Shown one piece after another: positions 1 to 11,800 of a stretch of DNA of 64,000 nt. The notes under the pieces were generated by a model, which saw nothing but the letters and a program-made list of their open reading frames with translations, was not told the DNA's origin and made no database searches. Source of the DNA: Uranotaenia lowii (lineage: Eukaryota; Arthropoda; Insecta; Diptera; Culicidae); NCBI RefSeq assembly GCF_029784155.1, contig NC_073692.1, positions 17,920,126 through 17,984,125 on the forward strand. The letters run 5' to 3'. Position 1 is the first letter of the stretch. Each line of letters opens with the position of its first letter. A program made the position numbers and the translations under genes.

Positions 1-650
1 CAATCAAAATGTACTTACCATAGCAGACCTTTCGCAGACCGCAAACAAGCAATAACCATTGAATAGTGAATCTATTGCTCGGCAACTTCTCCTCATATCA
101 AACCTTAGATATCGGCTTAAATAATTATAATGTAATAATAACATGTTGTGTTCTTTTAAAGTGGCTACATACTATAAAAAATTATTCCGATAAAATCCAT
201 GGAACGAAATCAACAAATGAATTAATTTGATGAACCCAAAACAAAGTTACCTATATGACAGCTCATAGATGAATCCGGAAAATATCCACTGAAATTAGAG
301 CTCATGTTGAAATTGTATGTTTCACTACGAGGATATAAGTGAAAAGCAACAACAAATTCCTTACTTAATGTTAAACTAATGAGTAAAGTGTAAGTGTGCA
401 ATGTAATGCGCCAGACTTCACGGGAGACAAAAATGTGTAGATTTTTAAATAATTATAAATTTATGTTTACATAAGAAAAAGTAGGTATTTACTTGAATCT
501 GAAAGTAACTGTTCTGTAAATGTAAAAAAGTGAAATACATTTTATCTCATTAAATATAATAGTTATGATATATTTCTTTCAACTTGAACTTCAAAAATTT
601 CTAGGTTCTTAAATCTTTACTGAAAAGTAAATTCAAAGCTAAATTATTCA
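1..650. other. AT-rich sequence, no gene seen
   Basis: AT-rich sequence without an open frame of note, a terminal repeat or a recognisable RNA gene. It leads directly into the 8-bp minisatellite. Confidence 0.5.
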
Positions 651-656
651 AAGTAA

Positions 657-1745
657 TTCTCTAATTCTTTAATTCTTTAATTCTTTAATTCTTTAATTCT
701 TTAATTCTTTAATTCTTTAATTCTTTAATTCTTTAATTCTTTAATTCTTTAATTCTTTAATTCTTTAATTCTTTAATTCTTTAATTCTTTAATTCTTTAA
801 TTCTTTAATTCTTTAATTCTTTAATTCTTTAATTTTTTGAATCTTTAATTCTTTTATTATTTAATTCTTAAATTCTTTAATTATTTAATTCTTTAATTCT
901 TTAATTCTTTAATTCTTTAATTCTTTAATTCTTTAATTCTTTAATTCTTTAATTCTTTAATTCTTTAATTCTTTAATTCTTTAATTCTTTAATTCTTTAA
1001 TTCTTTAATTCTTTAATTCTTTAATTCTTTAATTCTTTAATTCTTTAATTCTTTAATTCTTTAATTCTTTAATTCTTTAATTCTTTAATTCTTTAATTCT
1101 TTAATTCTTTAATTCTTTAATTCTTTAATTCTTTAATTCTTTAATTCTTTAATTCTTTAATTCTTTAATTCTTTAATTCTTTAATTCTTTAATTCTTTAA
1201 TTCTTTAATTCTTTAATTCTTTAATTCTTTAATTCTTTAATTCTTTAATTCTTTAATTCTTTAATTCTTTAATTCTTTAATTCTTTAATTCTTTAATTCT
1301 TTAATTCTTTAATTCTTTAATTCTTTAATTCTTTAATTCTTTAATTCTTTAATTCTTTAATTCTTTAATTCTTTAATTCTTTAATTCTTTAATTCTTTAA
1401 TTCTTTAATTCTTTAATTCTTTAATTCTTTAATTCTTTAATTCTTTAATTCTTTAATTCTTTAATTCTTTAATTCTTTAATTCTTTAATTCTTTAATTCT
1501 TTAATTCTTTAATTCTTTAATTCTTTAATTCTTTAATTCTTTAATTCTTTAATTCTTTAATTCTTTAATTCTTTAATTCTTTAATTCTTTAATTCTTTAA
1601 TTCTTTAATTCTTTAATTCTTTAATTCTTTTATTCTTAAATTCTTTAATTCTTTAATTCTTTAATTCTTTGATTCTTTAATTCTTTAATTCTTTAATTCT
1701 TTAATTCTTAAATTCTTTAATTTATTTAATTCTTTAATTCATTAG
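657..1745. repeat. 8-bp minisatellite (ATTCTTTA)n
   Basis: Tandem array of the 8-bp unit ATTCTTTA, roughly 135 copies. Long stretches are perfect. Degenerate units sit at about 830-895 and from 1630 onward, where the array decays into AT-rich sequence near 1800. Every frame is closed by TAA, so unlike the 9-bp arrays it makes no long spurious ORFs. Confidence 0.95.
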
Positions 1746-1980
1746 TTTTTTTTTTATTTTTCAATTCTTTAATTTTATTATTATATAATTCTTTAATTCT
1801 CGAATTCTATAATTGTAATGCATAGCAAACAAAGAAAATTTGGTGACAAAAATTCTAACATACTCTAAATTTAATCAGATTTTGATTGAGAGTATTTTTT
1901 TTTTTTTTTGAAAGTACATGACAGTGAATGGAAAAATTCGTATGGTAGCGTTTATTTCATTACAATTATTTATTTCACTT

Positions 1981-2148
1981 ATGGGCGATGGGCGCGCTCG
2001 AAATCCCGGTATATGATTTCTCGTGTGTCAAACAGAGAAAGCAATAGCCTTCACTCCAATTTCACTCCGATTAGCTGTCATTCTTATGGAAATCTGTGTA
2101 AGAGTGAAGAGCAAGCTTTATTCTTTTTAGCAAGCCCAAGCCCAATAG
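1981..2148 (+). repeat. Dispersed repeat, copy 1 (168 bp)
   Basis: Begins ATGGGCGATGGGCGCGCTCG and ends CCCAATAG. A second, clearly homologous copy lies at 21992-22148 in the same orientation. Copy 1 carries 11 extra bases (about 2052-2063) that look like a short tandem duplication of a CACTCCAATTT-type motif. No terminal inverted repeat or target duplication is evident. It lies in an 84-codon open frame (1908-2162) with no recognised domain, which I do not call as a gene. Confidence 0.8.
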
Positions 2149-2883
2149 AGCTGAACGACTAATCACAAAATTTAGAACATGGATGTAAGAGAAGAACTGA
2201 TTTGATTTTTACACTTAATCCCTTCTTTTCTTTGTAAGAAATAACAAAAGAAAGGTTATCAATAAACTATGTCGAAAGCTAATAGAAGTATTTTAGGATA
2301 AATAGTATGAGAACACACAAATGTCATCTTGCTCGAAGATTTATATAACAGTTTATTCTGAAGTGAGTATACTTGTCATTCAATCTTCAAACATTTAAGA
2401 TGGTATTCTTATAATGAGTTGCTTTCAGTAACAAAAATATTTTGAATACAAATAGGTAAAATTTGATTTTTCATTACATTTTCATAAAATCCACTATTCC
2501 AATAAATTCACAATTAACATAATTGTACAAGTAAAACTGACAGTTATTTTAAGTTCGGTGTAAGCTTAAAAAGAAACTTGCAAATGAACCCTACCAGACA
2601 AACTTGCATGCAATAAAAAGTTGTACCCAATATTTCTGAGGTATAAAACACTATGATTTCGAATAATAAATTATTGGAAAATTGTGGGGTTAACCTTATG
2701 GAATACTCAGTTCTGACCACATTTCAGAGTACATTACTCAAAACATGCATACAAAGACGTAAAACCCACTTATTTTGTAGAAATGTTTTTTCGCGAAAAG
2801 ATCATTGGATGACTAAAAATTATGTTGTTTTGAGTATCAGAATCAACAAACCTATTCAAGTCACTAAGCGCCGCATATTTAAG
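2149..2883. other. AT-rich spacer, no gene seen
   Basis: AT-rich sequence between the dispersed repeat and the satellite. The 85-codon frame at 2653-2910 runs into the first satellite unit and has no recognisable domain. Confidence 0.4.
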
Positions 2884-5800
2884 TTGAACGAAGTTTTTCT
2901 TCAAAGTTAAATATGTTGAAAAATGCAAAAATTGACATGTACTTACTTAAGTGGAAATTCCGGGAAATTCCAAGCAAAGCGGGAAATTCTAAGTACTACG
3001 TTTTGTTGCTGGGACTATCAGCAACATACGGTATTAGTGCTTCGGTGATGCAATGCCATTTTTTGAACAAAGTTTTTCTTCAAAGTTAAATATGTTGAAA
3101 AATGCAAAAATTGACATGTACTTACTTAAGTGGAAATTGCGGAAAATTCCAAGCAAAGCGGGAAATTCTGAGTACTACGTTTTGTTGCTGGGACTATCAG
3201 CAACATACGGTATCAGTGCTTCGGTGATGCAATGCCATTTTTTGAACAAAGTTTTTATTCAAAGTTAAATATGTTGAAAAATGCAAAAATTGACATGTAC
3301 TTACTTAAGTGGAAATTGCGGAAAATTCCAAGCAAAGCGGGAAATTCTGAGTACTACGTTTTGTTGCTGGGACTATCAGCAACATACGGTATCAGTGCTT
3401 CGGTGATGCAATGCCATTTTTTGAACAAAGTTTTTCTTCAAAGTTAAATATGTTGAAAAATGCAAAAATTGACATGTACTTACTTAAGTGGAAATTGCGG
3501 AAAATTCCAAGCAAAGCGGGAAATTCTGAGTACTACGTTTTGTTGCTGGGACTATCAGCAACATACGGTATCAGTGCTTCGGTGATGCAATGCCATTTTT
3601 TGAACAAAGTTTTTATTCAAAGTCAAATATGTTGAAAAATGCAAAAATTGACATGTACTTACTTAAGTGGAAATTGCGGAAAATTCCAAGCAAAGCGGGA
3701 AATTCTGAGTACTACGTTTTGTTGCTGGGACTATCAGCAACATACGGTATCAGTGCTTCGGTGATGCAATGCCATTTTTTGAACAAAGTTTTTCTTCAAA
3801 GTTAAATATGTTGAAAAATGCAAAAATTGACATATACTTACTTAAGTGGAAATTGCGGAAAATTCCAAGCAAAGCGGGAAATTCTGAGTACTACGTTTTG
3901 TTGCTGGGACTATCAGCAACATACGGTATCAGTGCTTCGGTGATGCAATGCCATTTTTTGAACAAAGTTTTTCTTCAAAGTTAAATATGTTGAAAAATGC
4001 AAAAATTGACATGTACTTACTTAAGTGGAAATTGCGGAAAATTCCAAGCACAGCGGGAAATTCTGAGTACTACGTTTTGTTGCTGGGACTATCAGCAACA
4101 TACGGTATTAGTGCTTCGGTGATGCAATGCCATTTTTTGAACAAAGTTTTTCTTCAAAGTTAAATATGTTGAAAAATGCAAAAATTGACATGTACTTACT
4201 TAAGTGGAAATTCCGGGAAATTCCAAGCAAAGCGGGAAATACTGAGTACTACGTTTTGTTGCTGGGACTATCAACCACATACGGTATCAGTGCTTCGGTG
4301 ATGCAATGCAATTTTTTGAACAAAGTTTTTCTTCAAAGCTAAATATGTTGAAAAATGCAAAAATTGATATGTACTTACTTAAGTGGAAATTTCGGGAAAT
4401 TCCAAGCAAAGCGGGAAATTCTGAGTACTACGTTTTGTTGCTGGGACTACCAGCAACATACCATATTAGTGCTTCGGTGATGCAATGCAATTTTTTGAAC
4501 AAAGTTTTTCTTCAAAGTTAAATATGTTGAAAAATGCAAAAATTGACATGTACTTACTTAAGTGGAAATTCCGGGAAATTTCAAGCAAAGCGGGAAATTC
4601 TAAGTACTACGTTTTGTAGCTAAGACTATCAACAACATACGGTATCAGTGCTTCGGTGATGCAATGCAATTTTTTGAACAAAGTTTTTCTTCAAAGTTAA
4701 ATATGTTGAAAAATGCAAAAATTGACATGTACTTACTTAAGTGGAAATTCCGGGAAATTCCAAGCAAAGCGGGAAATTCTGAGTACTACGTTTTGTTGCT
4801 GGGACTATCAGCAACATACCATATTAGTGCTACGGTGATGCAATGCAATTTTTTGAACAAAGTTTTTCTTCAAAGTTAAATATGTTGAAAAATGCAAAAA
4901 TTGACATGTACTTACTTAAGTGGAAATTCCGGGAAATTCCAAGCAAAGCGGGAAATTCTGAGTACTACGTTTTGTTGCTGGGACTATCAGCAACATACGG
5001 TATCAGTGCTTCGGTGATGCAATGCAATTTTTTGAACAAAGTTTTTCTTCAAAGTTAAATATGTTGAAAAATGAAAAAATTGACATGTACTTACTTAAGT
5101 GGAAATTTCGGGAAATTCCAAGCAAAGCGGGAAATTCTGAGTACTACGTTTTGTTGCTGGGACTATCAGCAACATACCATATTAGTGCTACGGTGATGCA
5201 ATGCAATTTTTTGAACAAAGTTTTTCTTCAAAGTTAAATATGTTGAAAAATGCAAAAATTGACATGTACTTACTTAAGTGGAAATTCCGGGAAATTCCAA
5301 GCAAAGCGGGAAATTCTGAGTACTACGTTTTGTTGCTGGGACTACCAGCAACATACCATATTAGTGCTTCGGTGATGCAATGCAATTTTTTGAACAAAGT
5401 TTTTCTTCAAAGTAAAATATGTTGAAAAATGCAAAAATTGACATGTACTTACTTAAGTGGAAATTCCGGGAAATTCCAAGCAAAGCGGGAAATTATGAGT
5501 ACTACGTTTTGTTGCTGGGACTATCAGCAACATACGGTATCAGTGCTTCGGTGATGCAATGCAATTTTTTGAACAAAGTTTTTCTTCAAAGTTAAATATG
5601 TTGAAAAATGAAAAAAATGACATGTACTTACTTAAGTGGAAATTTCGGGAAATTCCAAGCAAAGCGGGAAATTCTGAGTACTACGTTTTGTTGCTGGGAC
5701 TATCAACAACATACGGTATCAGTGCTTCGGTGATGCAATGCAATTTTTTGAACAAAGTTTTTCTTCAAAGTTAAATATGTTGAAAAATGCAAAAATTGAC

Positions 5801-8800
5801 ATGTACTTACTTAAGTGGAAATTTCGGGAAATTCCAAGCAAAGCGGGAAATTCTGAGTACTACGTTTTGTTGCTGGGACTATCAACAACATACGATATTA
5901 GTGCTTCGGTGATGCAATGCAATTTTTTGAACAAAGTTTTTCTTCAAAGTTAAATATGTTGAAAAATGCAAAAATTGACATGTACTTACTTAAGTGGAAA
6001 TTCCGGGAAATTCCAAGCAAAGCGGGAAATTCTAAGTACTACGTTTTGTTGCTGGGACTATCAGCAACATACCATATTAGTGCTTCGGTGATGCAATGCA
6101 ATTTTTTGAACAAAGTTTTTCTTCAAAGTTAAATATGTTGAAAAATGCAAAAATTGACATGTACTTACTTAAGTGGAAATTCCGGGAAATTCCAAGCAAA
6201 GCGGGAAATTCTGAGTACTACGTTTTGTTGCTGGGACTACCAGCAACATACCATATTAGTGCTTCGGTGATGCAATGCAATTTTTTTAACAAAGTTTTTC
6301 TTCAAAGTTAAATATGTTGAAAAATGCAAAAATTGACATGTACTTACTTAAGTGGAAATTCCGGGAAATTCCAAGCAAAGCGGGAAATTATGAGTACTAC
6401 GTTTTGTTGCTGGGACTATCAGCAACATACGGTATCAGTGCTTCGGTGATGCAATGCAATTTTTTGAACAAAGTTTTTCTTCAAAGTTAAATATGTTGAA
6501 AAATGAAAAAAATGACATGTACTTACTTAAGTGGAAATTTCGGGAAATTCCAAGCAAAGCGGGAAATTCTGAGTACTACGTTTTGTTGCTGGGACTATCA
6601 ACAACATACGGTATCAGTGCTTCGGTGATGCAATGCAATTTTTTGAACAAAGTTTTTCTTCAAAGTTAAATATGTTGAAAAATGCAAAAATTGACATGTA
6701 CTTACTTAAGTGGAAATTTCGGGAAATTCCAAGCAAAGCGGGAAATTCTGAGTACTACGTTTTGTTGCTGGGACTATCAACAACATACGATATTAGTGCT
6801 TCGGTGATGCAATGCAATTTTTTGAACAAAGTTTTTCTTCAAAGTTAAATATGTTGAAAAATGCAAAAATTGACATGTACTTACTTAAGTGGAAATTCCG
6901 GGAAATTCCAAGCAAAGCGGGAAATTCTAAGTACTACGTTTTGTTGCTGGGACTATCAGCAACATACCATATTAGTGCTTCGGTGATGCAATGCAATTTT
7001 TTGAACAAAGTTTTTCTTCAAAGTTAAATATGTTGAAAAATGCAAAAATTGACATGTACTTACTTAAGTGGAAATTCCGGGAAATTCCAAGCAAAGCGGG
7101 AAATTCTGAGTACTACGTTTTGTTGCTGGGACTACCAGCAACATACCATATTAGTGCTTCGGTGATGCAATGCAATTTTTTTAACAAAGTTTTTCTTCAA
7201 AGTTAAATATGTTGAAAAATGCAAAAATTGACATGTACTTACTTAAGTGGAAATTCCGGGAAATTCCAAGCAAAGCGGGAAATTATGAGTACTACGTTTT
7301 GTTGCTGGGACTATCAGCAACATACGGTATCAGTGCTTCGGTGATGCAATGCAATTTTTTGAACAAAGTTTTTCTTCAAAGTTAAATATGTTGAAAAATG
7401 AAAAAAATGACATGTACTTACTTAAGTGGAAATTTCGGGAAATTCCAAGCAAAGCGGGAAATTCTGAGTACTACGTTTTGTTGCTGGGACTATCAGCAAC
7501 ATACCATATTAGTGCTACGGTGATGCAATGCAATTTTTTGAACAAAGTTTTTCTTCAAAGTTAAATATGTTGAAAAATGCAAAAATTGACATGTACTTAC
7601 TTAAGTGGAAATTCCGGGAAATTCCAAGCAAAGCGGGAAATTCTGAGTACTACGTTTTGTTGCTGGGACTATCAACAACATACGGTATCAGTGCTTCGGT
7701 GATGCAATGCAATTTTTTGAACAAAGTTTTTCTTCAAAGCTAAATATGTTGAAAAATGCAAAAATTGACATGTACTTACTTAAGTGGAAATTTCGGGAAA
7801 TTCCAAGCAAAGCGGGAAATTCTGAGTACTACGTTTTGTTGCTGGGACTATCAACAACATACGATATTAGTGCTTCGGTGATGCAATGCAATTTTTTGAA
7901 CAAAGTTTTTCTTCAAAGTTAAATATGTTGAAAAATGCAAAAATTGACATGTACTTACTTAAGTGGAAATTCCGGGAAATTCCAAGCAAAGCGGGAAATT
8001 CTAAGTACTACGTTTTGTTGCTGGGACTATCAGCAACATACCATATTAGTGCTTCGGTGATGCAATGCAATTTTTTGAACAAAGTTTTTCTTCAAAGTTA
8101 AATATGTTGAAAAATGCAAAAATTGACATGTACTTACTTAAGTGGAAATTCCGGGAAATTCCAAGCAAAGCGGGAAATTCTAAGTACTACGTTTTGTAGC
8201 TAAGACTATCAACAACATACGGTATCAGTGCTTCGGTGATGCAATGCAATTTTTTGAACAAAGTTTTTCTTCAAAGTTAAATATGTTGAAAAATGCAAAA
8301 ATTGACATGTACTTACTTAAGTGGAAATTCCGGGAAATTCCAAGCAAAGCGGGAAATTCTAAGTACTACGTTTTGTAGCTAAGACTATCAACAACATACG
8401 GTATCAGTGCTTCGGTGATGCAATGCAATTTTTTGAACAAAGTTTTTCTTCAAAGTTAAATATGTTGAAAAATGCAAAAATTGACATGTACTTACTTAAG
8501 TGGAAATTCCGGGAAATTCCAAGCAAAGCGGGAAATACTGAGTACTACGTTTTGTTGCTGGGACTATCAACCACATACGGTATCAGTGCTTCGGTGATGC
8601 AATGCAATTTTTTGAACAAAGTTTTTCTTCAAAGTTAAATATGTTGAAAAATGCAAAAATTGACATGTACTTACTTAAGTGGAAATTCCGGGAAATTCCA
8701 AGCAAAGCGGGAAATTCTAAGTACTACGTTTTGTTGCTGGGACTATCAGCAACATACCATATTAGTGCTTCGGTGATGCAATGCAATTTTTTGAACAAAG

Positions 8801-11800
8801 TTTTTCTTCAAAGTTAAATATGTTGAAAAATGCAAAAATTGACATGTACTTACTTAAGTGGAAATTCCGGGAAATTCCAAGCAAAGCGGGAAATTCTAAG
8901 TACTACGTTTTGTAGCTAAGACTATCAACAACATACGGTATCAGTGCTTCGGTGATGCAATGCAATTTTTTGAACAAAGTTTTTCTTCAAAGTTAAATAT
9001 GTTGAAAAATGCAAAAATTGACATGTACTTACTTAAGTGGAAATTCCGGGAAATTCCAAGCAAAGCGGGAAATTCTGAGTACTACGTTTTGTTGCTGGGA
9101 CTATCAGCAACATACCATATTAGTGCTACGGTGATGCAATGCAATTTTTTGAACAAAGTTTTTCTTCAAAGTTAAATATGTTGAAAAATGCAAAAATTGA
9201 CATGTACTTACTTAAGTGGAAATTCCGGGAAATTCCAAGCAAAGCGGGAAATTCTGAGTACTACGTTTTGTTGCTGGGACTATCAACAACATACGGTATC
9301 AGTGCTTCGGTGATGCAATGCAATTTTTTGAACAAAGTTTTTCTTCAAAGTTAAATATGTTGAAAAATGCAAAAATTGACATGTACTTACTTAAGTGGAA
9401 ATTCCGGGAAATTCCAAGCAAAGCGGGAAATTCTGAGTACTACGTTTTGTTGCTGGGACTACCAGCAACATACCATATTAGTGCTTCGGTGATGCAATGC
9501 AATTTTTTGAACAAAGTTTTTCTTCAAAGTTAAATATGTTGAAAAATGCAAAAATTGACATGTACTTACTTAAGTGGAAATTCCGGGAAATTCCAAGCAA
9601 AGCGGGAAATTCTAAGTACTACGTTTTGTAGCTAAGACTATCAACAACATACGGTATCAGTGCTTCGGTGATGCAATGCAATTTTTTGAACAAAGTTTTT
9701 CTTCAAAGTTAAATATGTTGAAAAATGCAAAAATTGACATGTACTTACTTAAGTGGAAATTCCGGGAAATTCCAAGCAAAGCGGGAAATTCTAAGTACTA
9801 CGTTTTGTTGCTGGGACTATCAGCAACATACCATATTAGTGCTTCGGTGATGCAATGCAATTTTTTGAACAAAGTTTTTCTTCAAAGTTAAATATGTTGA
9901 AAAATGCAAAAATTGACATGTACTTACTTAAGTGGAAATTCCGGGAAATTCCAAGCAAAGCGGGAAATTCTGAGTACTACGTTTTGTTGCTGGGACTACC
10001 AGCAACATACCATATTAGTGCTTCGGTGATGCAATGCAATTTTTTGAACAAAGTTTTTCTTCAAAGTTAAATATGTTGAAAAATGCAAAAATTGACATGT
10101 ACTTACTTAAGTGGAAATTCCGGGAAATTCCAAGCAAAGCGGGAAATTCTAAGTACTACGTTTTGTAGCTAAGACTATCAACAACATACGGTATCAGTGC
10201 TTCGGTGATGCAATGCAATTTTTTGAACAAAGTTTTTCTTCAAAGTTAAATATGTTGAAAAATGCAAAAATTGACATGTACTTACTTAAGTGGAAATTCC
10301 GGGAAATTCCAAGCAAAGCGGGAAATTCTGAGTACTACGTTTTGTTGCTGGGACTATCAGCAACATACCATATTAGTGCTACGGTGATGCAATGCAATTT
10401 TTTGAACAAAGTTTTTCTTCAAAGTTAAATATGTTGAAAAATGCAAAAATTGACATGTACTTACTTAAGTGGAAATTCCGGGAAATTCCAAGCAAAGCGG
10501 GAAATTCTAAGTACTACGTTTTGTTGCTGGGACTATCAGCAACATACCATATTAGTGCTTCGGTGATGCAATGCAATTTTTTGAACAAAGTTTTTCTTCA
10601 AAGTTAAATATGTTGAAAAATGCAAAAATTGACATGTACTTACTTAAGTGGAAATTCCGGGAAATTCCAAGCAAAGCGGGAAATTCTAAGTACTACGTTT
10701 TGTAGCTAAGACTATCAACAACATACGGTATCAGTGCTTTGGTGATGCAATGCAATTTTTTGAACAAAGTTTTTCTTCAAAGTTAAATATGTTGAAAAAT
10801 GCAAAAATTGACATGTACTTACTTAAGTGGAAATTCCGGGAAATTCCAAGCAAAGCGGGAAATTCTGAGTACTACGTTTTGTTGCTGGGACTATCAGCAA
10901 CATACCATATTAGTGCTACGGTGATGCAATGCAATTTTTTGAACAAAGTTTTTCTTCAAAGTTAAATATGTTGAAAAATGCAAAAATTGACATGTACTTA
11001 CTTAAGTGGAAATTCCGGGAAATTCCAAGCAAAGCGGGAAATTCTGAGTACTACGTTTTGTTGCTGGGACTATCAACAACATACGGTATCAGTGCTTCGG
11101 TGATGCAATGCAATTTTTTGAACAAAGTTTTTCTTCAAAGCTAAATATGTTGAAAAATGCAAAAATTGACATGTACTTACTTAAGTGGAAATTCCGGGAA
11201 ATTCCAAGCAAAGCGGGAAATTCTGAGTACTACGTTTTGTTGCTGGGACTATCAACAACATACGATATTAGTGCTTCGGTGATGCAATGCAATTTTTTGA
11301 ACAAAGTTTTTCTTCAAAGTTAAATATGTTGAAAAATGCAAAAATTGACATGTACTTACTTAAGTGGAAATTCCGGGAAATTCCAAGCAAAGCGGGAAAT
11401 TCTAAGTACTACGTTTTGTTGCTGGGACTATCAACAACATACGATATTAGTGCTTCGGTGATGCAATGCAATATTTTGAACAAAGTTTTTCTTCAAAGTT
11501 AAATATGTTGAAAAATGCAAAAATTGACATGTACTTACTTAAGTGGAAATTCCGGGAAATTCCAAGCAAAGCGGGAAATTCTAAGTACTACGTTTTGTAG
11601 CTAAGACTATCAACAACATACGGTATCAGTGCTTCGGTGATGCAATGCAATTTTTTGAACAAAGTTTTTCTTCAAAGTTAAATATGTTGAAAAATGCAAA
11701 AATTGACATGTACTTACTTAAGTGGAAATTCCGGGAAATTCCAAGCAAAGCGGGAAATTCTAAGTACTACGTTTTGTAGCTAAGGCTATCAACAACATAC

